Shown: one piece after another, positions 8,014-15,208 of the stretch
Position numbering within the stretch: the first letter of the stretch is position 1
Layout of the letters: each line of letters opens with the position of its first letter
NCBI GenBank assembly: GCA_964443415.1
Contig: CAYUDC010000061.1
Span: 1-15,208, forward strand
Direction: 5' to 3'
DNA length: 15,208 bases
Source: B1 sp964443415
Lineage (GTDB): Bacteria; Bacteroidota; Bacteroidia; UKL13-3
Notes under the pieces: model-generated
The model's input: the letters and a program-made list of their open reading frames with translations, nothing else
The model's database searches: none
Told to the model about the DNA's origin: nothing
Translations under genes and position numbers: made by a program

Positions 8014-9414
8014 TTAATAAAGATTTTCGGTATTGCGGTAGCCGCCTAGGTTTTTATACCAATCTGCGTAAACAGAACCATTGCCTTCTGCCCAATCATC
8101 AAATTTGGTATGCGCTTGCATGATATCTACTTTTTCTTTTGGCCAAACGTAGGCTTCTGGAATATGGATAGCCCAAGGAATATTGGTAGAGGTAACATAA
8201 TACTTACCATTCGATGGTACACTTGCGTCATCTAAAGTGCCAAATAGGTTGGTATTGGCTAAGCTAGTGGGGGCGTAGTAAGGCAAATGCACTTCATGGC
8301 TCCTAGTTTGATTTACGATAATAAACGGGTTAAAAGTATTTAAGCCCAAATCAGCAATTGTATAAGTGTCGGGTTGAACCGAAATATTTAAGGTGATAGT
8401 ATCAGGCTGAACGTAGGTAGCCCCAGGACTTGTGTTTACACCAATACCAGAGCCAGGATATGGCATAAAATCATACGTGTCGTCGTACACAATAAAGGTG
8501 GGTTTTGATTGCGAGTTTTCTAGCCCATTGCTACTTAAGTTAATATAATTTCTGGCGATGTTCATACCGGTGGCGCTCAAATGGGTTTGATTGATATTGT
8601 TTGGCAGTTGAAATCCAAAACCATTATGATAACCTGCTCCAAAAGCTCTAACCGTAAATCTAGCTACAATATCTATTACTTTGTTATTGGCATTGGTAAC
8701 AGATTTAAATTGGTATTCAATTACCAAATCATTAAAATCAAAATCTCCTTTTGCTGGCCAAAGGTCTTCGAAGGCCAACGTACCAGTTTTAAAGTTGTTA
8801 AAGCATCTTGCAGGGTCTGATGGGTATGCGTCTAGTGAATCTACACAGCCGTCGTTGTCAAAGTCTGTTGGGCCGGAGGGAGTTGGATTGCAACCTGTGC
8901 CAGCGCAGTTCATTACATAGGTAAAATCAGCTGAGGTAAAGGTTACGATGTTTCCGCTGGTGCCAGCTTTTGCACTTACTTGTTGTTGTTGCAGTGTGCC
9001 TGTAATGGTATAAGTTATTCTAACGGTCCCAGCATTTCCGCCCCCTATGCCAGAAGTATTGTCAAATTTAAAACCTTGAAAGGGGTCGCTACCTAAATTA
9101 GGCCCCATAGACAAGCTTCCATAAGCCCAATTGCCGCTTAGTTTAGCAGCAGAAATATTAGAGTAGGTGCCAGGAGATGCTTGAATAGATAAGTGAGACA
9201 AGGCTTTGCAACTTGGTCCACCGCAACCATTGTGAGCAAATAGTAGCTTAATGGTGTAGGTTCCATTACAATTATTTACTACACTTTCTATAGTGGTGGT
9301 AAAGCCCATACCATTGGTTTTAGTAATGGTGCAGGTAGTGGCTTTTACTTCAAATACACCAAATATAAGCCCGAAGCCTAGGATGGTCTTTAGAAAGAGG
9401 TTAGCTTTTTTCAT
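8014..9414 (-). CDS. LruC domain-containing secreted protein (copy 2)
   Basis: A 466-aa protein from the ATG that begins the signal peptide (MKKANLFLKTILGF..., cleavage near A25-T27); a start 81 bp upstream is in frame but would put 27 polar residues before the signal. It is co-linear with copy 1 over its whole length and roughly three-quarters identical by eye: N-terminal beta domain (28-166), calcium-loop-like DFDNDGCVDSLDAYP (about 184-198), and LruC domain opening with FEDLWPAKGDFDFNDLVI (about 205-222). Differences cluster in the linker before the loop and around the 290-330 region. It has no lipoprotein partner of its own, no T9SS tail and its own terminator. It is transcribed away from the divergent carbohydrate-binding-like gene across a 395-bp region. 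The pair is an old tandem duplication, since silent sites have diverged. Confidence 0.9.
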   Translation of the reverse strand: MKKANLFLKTILGFGLIFGVFEVKATTCTITKTNGMGFTTTIESVVNNCNGTYTIKLLFAHNGCGGPSCKALSHLSIQASPGTYSNISAAKLSGNWAYGSLSMGPNLGSDPFQGFKFDNTSGIGGGNAGTVRITYTITGTLQQQQVSAKAGTSGNIVTFTSADFTYVMNCAGTGCNPTPSGPTDFDNDGCVDSLDAYPSDPARCFNNFKTGTLAFEDLWPAKGDFDFNDLVIEYQFKSVTNANNKVIDIVARFTVRAFGAGYHNGFGFQLPNNINQTHLSATGMNIARNYINLSSNGLENSQSKPTFIVYDDTYDFMPYPGSGIGVNTSPGATYVQPDTITLNISVQPDTYTIADLGLNTFNPFIIVNQTRSHEVHLPYYAPTSLANTNLFGTLDDASVPSNGKYYVTSTNIPWAIHIPEAYVWPKEKVDIMQAHTKFDDWAEGNGSVYADWYKNLGGYRNTENLY

Positions 9415-9442
9415 TTTTAGGGATTGTGTTTGTTGAAGGCTA

Positions 9443-9454
9443 CAATTCTTGTGC
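9443..9454 (-). promoter_or_regulatory. Shared leader motif GCACAAGAATTG (copy 2)
   Basis: Identical to the 12-mer at 7822-7833 and at nearly the same distance (28 bp) upstream of its gene's start codon. The sequence around it differs, apart from a TTTA-rich stretch on its 5' side, so the motif itself may be kept by selection. Confidence 0.35.
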
Positions 9455-9632
9455 AATTTAACTAAATCATAGAATATGAGAAGTTTGTAGTGCAATATAA
9501 ATTCTTATTTTTCCCAAAATAGGAAAAGCAGTTTTATTTTCAAACAGCTTGTTTAAAAAAGCACTTACCAATTCAATGGGTTTTGGTTCGATTATTTAGT
9601 ATTTTGAATGATGGTTATTCTATTTCGTCAAG

Positions 9633-9650
9633 TTTTGGTTCAAACCGAAA
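9633..9650. promoter_or_regulatory. Perfect 18-bp dyad, candidate operator
   Basis: TTTTGGTTCAAACCGAAA fits TTTnGGTTnnAACCnAAA at all 14 fixed positions, the form expected for a dimeric helix-turn-helix regulator. It lies about 160 bp upstream of the + strand secreted-protein gene and about 220 bp upstream of LruC copy 2, so one bound dimer could act on both. Which protein binds is unknown; the LuxR-type regulator at 12265-15135 is a candidate by proximity. Confidence 0.45.
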
Positions 9651-9809
9651 GTGAGCATAAATATCAGAAAAACAGTTATTAATGGAATTTAGTAGTAGCG
9701 TTGTTGTGGTAATCTTATAGATTAAAACGCCAAGAGATATTGATGTAGGGTAGGCGAAAGTATCAAGCGTAGATTTTAATTTTAGATTTACCCATCAATT
9801 TAAACAAAC

Positions 9810-12206
9810 ATGAAACTATTTACTAAATTTTTCTTGAGTTGCTTATTTGTCTTTGCCAGTTGGCAGATAAATGCGCAATCCTACAATGTTACCTTTAAGG
9901 TAGACATGGCCCAATACACTGGGCTAAACGACACGGTGTATGTGAATGGCACCTGGAACGGCTGGTGTGGCAGGTGTAACCCATTGGTTAAACAAGCCAA
10001 CAGCAATGTTTGGGAAGGTACTTATTCTATTCCTTCTGGAGCGCAAGAATACAAATTTACCATCGGTGGATGGAGCGCGCAAGAAAGCTTGTCGCAAGGT
10101 ATTCCTTGTACTGTAACCAACGGCGGCTTTACTAACCGTTCAATTAATGTAACTGCAAATACTACTTTACCTGCAGTTTGTTGGAACAGCTGCGCTCCTT
10201 GTAACAATTTGCTTCCAATGAATTTGCCTGTAACATTTGACGCCGGTAATGTAAACTATGTATTAGTAGATTTTGGTGGCAATGCTTCAGTGATTGTTGG
10301 AGACCCAATGGATACAACTAACAAGGTAGCAAAGGTTACTAAATCTAATGTGGCAGAACTTTGGGCAGGTACAACCATGGGTGTTTCTGGTTTTGCTACA
10401 CCTATACCGTTTGCTGCAAACGCAAATAAAATGCGTGTAAGGGTTTATTCGCCTGATAGTGGCATTGTAGTTAGATTAAAAGCAGAGCAATCAACAGATG
10501 CTTCTAAGAGTGTAGAAACTGATACCAGAACCACAGTTAGTAATGCTTGGGAAGTATTAGAATTTAATTTTGCCAATCCAGCTAATGGAACTGCTGCCAT
10601 CAATTATGCTATATCTTACAGCAAGCTATCTATCTTCTTTAATTTTGGTGTAACAGGTGCTCAAGCTGGTGCAAAGGTTTATTATTTTGATAATGTAAGT
10701 TTTGTTCCGCCAACAGGCCCAGTATTAAAGCAAATTAGCGTTCCTATTAATTTTGATTCTACCGATGTAAATTACAGCATGACAGATTTTGGTGGTAATA
10801 CAAGTTCTGTTGTAGTTGACCCAACCAATGCAAACAACAAAGTAGGCAAGGTAATTAAAAGTAATACGGCTGAATTATGGGCTGGTACAACTTGTAGTAC
10901 ACCTGCAGGTTTGGCAACAGCCATTCCTTTTGCACAAGGTTCTACTAAGTTAACGGCTAGGGTTTACTCTCCTGATAGCGGTATTGTAGTTAGGTTAAAA
11001 GCAGAGGATCCAACAGACCCTACAAAGAGTGTAGAAACAGATGCTCGTACAACAACCAAAAATGCATGGGAAACTTTAGAGTTTAACTTTGCTAATCATG
11101 TTGCTGGTACTGCTGCTATCAACTTTGGATATACATACAGAATGTTATCTATCTTCTTTAATTTTGGTGTAACTGGCGCTCAAGCTGGCGAAAAAACCTA
11201 TTATTTTGATGATGTTAAATTTGGTGCTGGTAGTCCACCGCCACCTACTACCGTTGATGTGACCTTCTCTGTAGATGCTAAAAATCTTACTTTAGGAGCA
11301 AACGATGTACTTACTTTAAATGGTACCTTTAATGGATGGTGTGGTGATTGTATTAAAATGACTAAAGATTCTGGAACAACCACATGGAGAGTAACTGTTC
11401 CTTTGGATCAGTCTAAAGAATACGAATATAAGTTTACGGTGGGTAATTGGGCTAGCCAAGAAAATTTAGCTAAAACCTTGTCTTGTGTAAAAACAACGGA
11501 TGCCTTCACCAATAGGGTGATGACAACTGGAACTACCAATATGACAATTCCTACAGTATGTTGGGAATCTTGCGCTCCTTGTGCTACAACTCCACCCATC
11601 AAAGCAAATGTTACTTTCCAAGTAAACATGAAAGATTTTACTGGCGACCTTTCAAAAGGAGTAACCTTAAATGGTACCTTTAATGGATGGTGCGGCGATT
11701 GTACACCAATGAACTTGGTTGGTAACAAAGTATATGAAGTAACCATTAAAATAGATACTGGTTCACACGAGTTTAAGTACACCATTGGAAATTGGGATCA
11801 ACAAGAGCAATTTACCCCTGGCGATCCTTGTACCAAAACAGATGGTGCTTTTACCAATAGATTCATTAGCATCAAAGATTCATCTGCTGTAAAAGTTGGT
11901 CCGTATTGCTGGAACACTTGTACCATTTGCGAAGCAGTAGGTATCGACGAAATGTTATTAAATAGTGCCTCTATTTATCCAAATCCGGCTAAGGATAAGG
12001 TGTATGTAGAATTTAATCGTCATGCACATAGCAATGTAAGCATTGATGTATATGACTTGTTAGGCGCTAAAGTTGCTCAAAGAGTAACAATGGGAGCTGG
12101 CAGTAATTCGTACGAATTAGCAACCAGTGGCATTGCACCAGGTATTTACCTGGTTAAGGTTTCGGTTAACGGAACCAATAAAACCTTTAAACTTATTATT
12201 GAATAG
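9810..12206 (+). CDS. T9SS-secreted modular carbohydrate-binding-like protein
   Basis: A 798-aa protein with signal peptide (1-23, ending INAQ). Architecture A-B-B-A-A-CTD. A domains (about 24-131, 482-591, 598-707) carry NGTxNGWCGxC, a YKFT(I/V)G-W core and a CW-x2-C-x2-C end; they resemble CBM20/CBM48-type starch/glycogen-binding E-set folds seen with family 16 glycosidases. B domains (about 133-293 and 305-463) share DFGGN, ELWAGTT, VYSPDSGIVVRLKAE and FFNFGVTGAQAG and look like jelly-roll binding modules. A PPPP linker (476-479) precedes the second A. The end (about 718-798: IYPNPA..., GIYLVKV..., KTFKLIIE) is a type A T9SS sorting domain. No catalytic domain is seen, so a binding, matrix or adhesion role is likely; the ligand is unknown. 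It is divergent from LruC copy 2 and convergent with the one-component regulator. No Shine-Dalgarno is present; A-rich bases precede the ATG. Confidence 0.9.
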   Translation: MKLFTKFFLSCLFVFASWQINAQSYNVTFKVDMAQYTGLNDTVYVNGTWNGWCGRCNPLVKQANSNVWEGTYSIPSGAQEYKFTIGGWSAQESLSQGIPCTVTNGGFTNRSINVTANTTLPAVCWNSCAPCNNLLPMNLPVTFDAGNVNYVLVDFGGNASVIVGDPMDTTNKVAKVTKSNVAELWAGTTMGVSGFATPIPFAANANKMRVRVYSPDSGIVVRLKAEQSTDASKSVETDTRTTVSNAWEVLEFNFANPANGTAAINYAISYSKLSIFFNFGVTGAQAGAKVYYFDNVSFVPPTGPVLKQISVPINFDSTDVNYSMTDFGGNTSSVVVDPTNANNKVGKVIKSNTAELWAGTTCSTPAGLATAIPFAQGSTKLTARVYSPDSGIVVRLKAEDPTDPTKSVETDARTTTKNAWETLEFNFANHVAGTAAINFGYTYRMLSIFFNFGVTGAQAGEKTYYFDDVKFGAGSPPPPTTVDVTFSVDAKNLTLGANDVLTLNGTFNGWCGDCIKMTKDSGTTTWRVTVPLDQSKEYEYKFTVGNWASQENLAKTLSCVKTTDAFTNRVMTTGTTNMTIPTVCWESCAPCATTPPIKANVTFQVNMKDFTGDLSKGVTLNGTFNGWCGDCTPMNLVGNKVYEVTIKIDTGSHEFKYTIGNWDQQEQFTPGDPCTKTDGAFTNRFISIKDSSAVKVGPYCWNTCTICEAVGIDEMLLNSASIYPNPAKDKVYVEFNRHAHSNVSIDVYDLLGAKVAQRVTMGAGSNSYELATSGIAPGIYLVKVSVNGTNKTFKLIIE
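10627..10654 (+). repeat. 28-bp direct repeat inside B domains (mate 11146-11173)
   Basis: An exact 28-bp match encoding LSIFFNFGVT in the first B domain recurs at 11146-11173 in the second, 519 bp away in the same frame. Recombination between them would delete one B domain in frame. Confidence 0.75.
11316..11341 (+). repeat. 26-bp direct repeat inside A domains (mate 11667-11692)
   Basis: An exact 26-bp match encoding LNGTFNGW recurs at 11667-11692, 351 bp away and in frame, in the second and third A domains. The first A domain lacks this identity (it uses NGTWNGW and other codons), so the last two A domains arose by the more recent duplication or by gene conversion. Confidence 0.75.
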
Positions 12207-12233
12207 GTTTTTTGTATATGTTGATTTGATAAG

Positions 12234-12263
12234 GAGGCTGTCCCGCAAGGGACGGCCTCTTTT
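12234..12263 (+). terminator. GNRA-loop intrinsic terminator between convergent genes
   Basis: An 11-bp GC-rich stem with one G-U pair (12234-12244 with 12249-12259) closed by a GCAA tetraloop and followed by TTTT. It lies 27 bp past the stop of the secreted-protein gene and just before the end of the convergent regulator gene. On the - strand no U-tract follows, so it mainly serves the + strand gene. Confidence 0.85.
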
Positions 12264-12264
12264 G

Positions 12265-15135
12265 TTATAACTTAGATAAATAATCTGTGAGGTTAATGCC
12301 GTTTTCTAAGTTCATTTTCTTTCGTAGCCTATATCGGCTTACTTCCACTCCACGGCTTGAAATATTTAATATACTGGCAATTTCTTTAGTGGATAGGTTC
12401 ATCCTTAAATAGGAGCACATTTTAATATCGTTGGCAGTTAAAATAGGAAACTTCTCTTTTAAGCTTTTGGTGTAACTATCATGAATCTGATTAAAATAGT
12501 GTTCAAACCGCTGCCAATCTCTGTCAATGAGCGTGTCACTATCGATATTTTTGATGAGTTCTGCAATTTCAGGCTTAATTTTAGGGTCGTTGCTAACTTG
12601 GCTTATTCTTTTGAGTTTGTCTTTGATGCTCAATAGCATTTCACTTTTTTGAACAATATGCATGGTAGAAGATGCTAGTTCTCTCCCTTGATGTTCAAGT
12701 TCTTTTTGAAGCTGCTGATTTCTTAACTCAATCAATTCTTTTTCTTGAAGTTCTCGTTGAAGTAATAAGTCTTCTGTTTGCCTTTTATGGTGGTCGTTTT
12801 TCTCAGCAATAATTCTACTCGCTTTCTTTCTTACCAGCATTTGGGGATAGAATCCTATAAGAAGAATAGCAATTACTGCAAGAATAGTATAACCAACCCT
12901 TGCCCCGGTGCTCCAATACCATGGGGCAGTTACTCTAAACTTTATTTTAATTTCTTCCCCTACCTTGCCCATACATTTTGCTTTAACATGCAGGGTGTAT
13001 TCTCCATAACCTAGCTGGCTAAATTCTCTAGAGCCATTGGATTTCCAAGGAGTCCAAGTTTTATCCCAACCTTCTAGGTAAGTAGAAAAACTGAGGTCGT
13101 TATAAAAAGAGCCATTGGGAGAGGAAAAGAAAAATTCAAGTGAACGCTCGTGTAATTGAATATTATCTTCTTTTGGCAGCGTGATGCCATAAAGAGAAGA
13201 GTCTGGATTGCTTAAAGCAAAAATACTCGTGATAATAACCTTAGGTTCAATGCCTTCATATTGGTTAATTTTTCTGAGGTTGATATGTAAAAAGCCTGTT
13301 TCGGAACCTAAGAAGAGGTTACCATGGTTAAATTCGGCTAAAAATTCAAATCCTCCTACTAGGTTTTGGTCTGGCTTAGGTAGTACTACTTTCTTATAGC
13401 TGTATTCTACCCCATTATAGTCTTGGATGATGTAAAAAACCTGTTGTTCGCTTATAAACCATATTCTCTCATCATTGCCTTTAAAAATTCGTTTAAGGTT
13501 TTTAATGGAGTCGTTTTGAACCCCATTAAATTGCACTTTTGTTAGTCTATTGCCGCCTCGTTTTAGCTCATAAATACCATCAATAGTGGCAAAAAGCAAG
13601 CCTCGTTCTGAGGCAAACACATAATTGTTGTTTTCATCGGGTAATCCCTCTTTTTGGCCGTACCTTTTGGTTTCTTTAATGGCTGAAAGTTTTTCTGTAA
13701 GAGTGATTCGGTATAAGCCTTTGTAGGGATGGCCTACCCATATATGACCATCCTTGTCTTCTTCTAAAAACCTTGAAGATTCTTTAAACGGCCCAGGTTT
13801 TGAAACAATCTTTAAGCCTGCTGGAGTTTGTTGAAGAACATAAATGCCATTATAGGTACCTAAAATATAGTACCCTGGCTGCGACTTTAAGGCTATCAGC
13901 TTCCAACAGCCTCTGATATCAATGATTTTTTTGGCAGTTTTGCCTTCGATTTCAAATAAACCATCATGGTGTGACATGTATAACTTACCAGCGATATTTT
14001 GAATCCACCAGACTTGTCCTTCAGAGTTATCTACCAATTGGTAGGCCCCATTGCCATTATCCTCTATATTTCTGAAGTATAGACCATTATTGGTTCCAAA
14101 ATAATAGTTGCCATTATGCGCTGCCATGCAATAGCCTGTGCCTTTTAATAAACCATCTGGAATTAAATAATTATAAGGGTAGTTTAGCCTAACTAGGTCG
14201 ATACCATTGTCTAAACCTAGCCATAGATTTTTGCTTTTATCACTGTAAACGCTCAAAACATTGTTGTTTTGCAAGCCGTTTTGTAGGTTGGTTTGGTTTA
14301 CTAATCGGCCATTGCTGTCTAGTAAATAAATCCCAGAACGATTTGTGGCAAGAACAAATCCGTTACCATGTTTTATAAGCTTATAAATGCGGTCGTGCCT
14401 AAAAACTTCATCATTGAAATTGGCTTTAAGCAATTGGTTGTTTTCTAGAAAAAACAGTCCATTTTTATAGGTGCTTACCAAGTATTTTTGCTGGTTAAAA
14501 GGTAAAACACCAGATATATCAAGACCCGATGCAGATACGATGGGCTTAAAGCTCATTCCATTAAACTCATAGATGCTACCGTTTGCATCTGTTAACAATA
14601 GTTTTTGGTCTATTTTATAGAGATTTTCAATGAGATTTTCAGTAGGTTTTAATGTTAGGATAGATTTCCCATCATAGGCAAATATTTGGCGGCCTGTTTG
14701 AAAAATAATTAGGTTTTGGTAACGCTCTATATTCCATATATCTTCAAATCCTTTTTGCCCATCCATTAGCAAATTCTCCAAGGGGGTATATTGTAAATGG
14801 CCCTTGGTATCATAGGCAAAAAAGCCCATTTCTCCTTGTCCTCCTACATAAATCCTTTTGCTAGTTTCGTCGTACAAAACAGACCGTAGGATGGTTTTTT
14901 TGGGTAAACTAAAGCGGTTAAACCGTCTACCATCGTATCTTAAAAGACCATCGTTATTGGCAAAGTACAAAATCCCTAATGAGTCTTCGGCAATATCCCA
15001 TGTTTGGGTCCCGCCTTGGTATAATTGCTTAGAAAAGTTTTTTATTAGAGGGGCAGCAAAATCAGTTTGCGCTTTTATTATTTGGTTTGAACCCAACCAC
15101 AATAGGAATACTATGCTTAGAATTTTTTCTTTCAT
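12265..15135 (-). CDS. One-component propeller/triple-Tyr LuxR-type membrane regulator
   Basis: A 956-aa protein. Signal peptide or N-terminal membrane anchor (1-22, ending IIKAQ); periplasmic beta-propeller of Reg_prop-like repeats (about 35-620, with recurring DGLLRYDG, GLFFL, NLWLGLDNGI, HIWVGHPYKGLYR blades); triple-Tyr (Y_Y_Y) domain (about 650-728, WDKTWTPW and LGYGEYTLHVKA); one membrane helix (about 738-756); cytoplasmic coiled coil (about 764-840); and a C-terminal LuxR-type HTH (about 890-945, LTANDIKMCSYLRMNLSTKEIASILNI split by recognition helix RGVEVSRYRLRKK). Unlike hybrid two-component systems with the same sensor, it lacks kinase and receiver domains, so signal goes straight from periplasm to DNA through one polypeptide. 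Related regulators often sense glycans. GGAG 5 nt before the ATG supports the start. It faces the secreted carbohydrate-binding-like gene, a plausible target. Confidence 0.9.
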   Translation of the reverse strand: MKEKILSIVFLLWLGSNQIIKAQTDFAAPLIKNFSKQLYQGGTQTWDIAEDSLGILYFANNDGLLRYDGRRFNRFSLPKKTILRSVLYDETSKRIYVGGQGEMGFFAYDTKGHLQYTPLENLLMDGQKGFEDIWNIERYQNLIIFQTGRQIFAYDGKSILTLKPTENLIENLYKIDQKLLLTDANGSIYEFNGMSFKPIVSASGLDISGVLPFNQQKYLVSTYKNGLFFLENNQLLKANFNDEVFRHDRIYKLIKHGNGFVLATNRSGIYLLDSNGRLVNQTNLQNGLQNNNVLSVYSDKSKNLWLGLDNGIDLVRLNYPYNYLIPDGLLKGTGYCMAAHNGNYYFGTNNGLYFRNIEDNGNGAYQLVDNSEGQVWWIQNIAGKLYMSHHDGLFEIEGKTAKKIIDIRGCWKLIALKSQPGYYILGTYNGIYVLQQTPAGLKIVSKPGPFKESSRFLEEDKDGHIWVGHPYKGLYRITLTEKLSAIKETKRYGQKEGLPDENNNYVFASERGLLFATIDGIYELKRGGNRLTKVQFNGVQNDSIKNLKRIFKGNDERIWFISEQQVFYIIQDYNGVEYSYKKVVLPKPDQNLVGGFEFLAEFNHGNLFLGSETGFLHINLRKINQYEGIEPKVIITSIFALSNPDSSLYGITLPKEDNIQLHERSLEFFFSSPNGSFYNDLSFSTYLEGWDKTWTPWKSNGSREFSQLGYGEYTLHVKAKCMGKVGEEIKIKFRVTAPWYWSTGARVGYTILAVIAILLIGFYPQMLVRKKASRIIAEKNDHHKRQTEDLLLQRELQEKELIELRNQQLQKELEHQGRELASSTMHIVQKSEMLLSIKDKLKRISQVSNDPKIKPEIAELIKNIDSDTLIDRDWQRFEHYFNQIHDSYTKSLKEKFPILTANDIKMCSYLRMNLSTKEIASILNISSRGVEVSRYRLRKKMNLENGINLTDYLSKL
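15080..15097. promoter_or_regulatory. Dyad variant inside the regulator's signal-peptide codons
   Basis: ATTTGGTTTGAACCCAAC matches the dyad TTTnGGTTnnAACCnAAA at 12 of 14 fixed positions, with both GGTT and AACC cores intact. It overlaps codons for about residues 13-19, some 40-55 bp inside the gene. It could be an autoregulatory site or simply what WLGSNQ codons produce. Confidence 0.2.
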
Positions 15136-15208
15136 AAATACTCCGAAAAGGTAATAAATAGTAAATGAATGTCAAGTAATAAATTATTTATTTTCAGCAA
15201 ATTGAAAA
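15136..15208 (-). promoter_or_regulatory. Upstream region of the regulator gene
   Basis: AT-rich leader containing GGAG close to the ATG and, on the - strand, a TTG followed after 19 bp by TACCTTTT, one base off the -7 consensus. Transcription from it would start almost at the Shine-Dalgarno, which is too close, so the true promoter may lie further out, beyond the window edge. Confidence 0.25.

Larger units (their letters stand above)
9415..9809. other. Divergent intergenic control region (395 bp)
   Basis: AT-rich region between the starts of LruC copy 2 (- strand) and the secreted six-cysteine protein (+ strand). I see no supportable ORF or RNA gene. It holds the perfect dyad at 9633-9650, a lone left half-site TTTTGGTTC at 9581-9589, the leader motif at 9443-9454, and two short dyads: AAACA-GCT-TGTTT near 9542-9554 and TTTTCC-n7-GGAAAA at 9509-9527. 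No full TAnnTTTG promoter box was found for either gene, which suggests activator-dependent or non-consensus promoters. Confidence 0.6.

Noticed and set aside
9415..9495. Upstream in-frame ATG as start of LruC copy 2
   Set aside because: It adds 27 residues before the signal peptide that do not match copy 1, and covers the shared leader motif.
15136..15180. TTG-N19-TACCTTTT as promoter of the LuxR-type regulator
   Set aside because: Spacing is right and only one base differs from consensus, but transcription would begin at or after the GGAG Shine-Dalgarno, leaving almost no leader.
1..15208. CRISPR arrays, tRNA or rRNA genes, insertion sequences, phage genes
   Set aside because: No regular spaced repeats, no RNA gene signatures and no transposase or integrase motifs were seen on either strand.

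Overview
The window looks like a chromosomal segment from a low-GC member of the Bacteroidota. The evidence is a C-terminal type IX secretion (T9SS) sorting domain, two LruC-domain proteins, a periplasmic-propeller/triple-Tyr regulator, a long multi-PAS hybrid histidine kinase, mostly weak or absent Shine-Dalgarno sequences, and one good TTG-N19-TAnnTTTG promoter of the Bacteroidota type. I cannot place it more finely than that.

Layout. (1) 56-1183, + strand: a pirin-family cupin with a putative Tat signal. (2) 5848-1184, - strand: a three-gene signalling operon of a 1170-aa soluble hybrid kinase (five PAS domains, one GAF-like region, HisKA, HATPase, REC), a REC-DHp protein with no ATPase domain, and a single-domain response regulator. 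None has a DNA-binding or enzymatic output domain, so the set reads as a phosphorelay whose final target lies elsewhere. Its last stop codon directly abuts that of the pirin gene. (3) 9414-5989, - strand: two tandem paralogous secreted LruC proteins. The downstream one is preceded by a small lipoprotein gene with its own promoter. Each LruC gene ends at a strong intrinsic terminator. (4) 9810-12206, + strand: a 798-aa T9SS substrate built as A-B-B-A-A-CTD, where A is a six-cysteine starch/glycogen-binding-like domain and B a jelly-roll-like domain. (5) 15135-12265, - strand: a one-component transmembrane regulator with a periplasmic beta-propeller, triple-Tyr domain, one membrane helix, coiled coil and LuxR-type HTH. 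It converges on gene 4 across a GNRA-loop hairpin.

Working together (inference). The secreted genes look like a cell-surface or extracellular-matrix module, with carbohydrate-binding-like and calcium-loop proteins. The adjacent one-component regulator is a plausible local controller. An 18-bp dyad, TTTnGGTTnnAACCnAAA, occurs perfectly between the divergent secreted genes and in weaker forms over the lipoprotein promoter, in the gap between the kinase and REC-DHp genes, and inside the start of the regulator gene. It is the best candidate for a shared operator and the most novel signal in the window.
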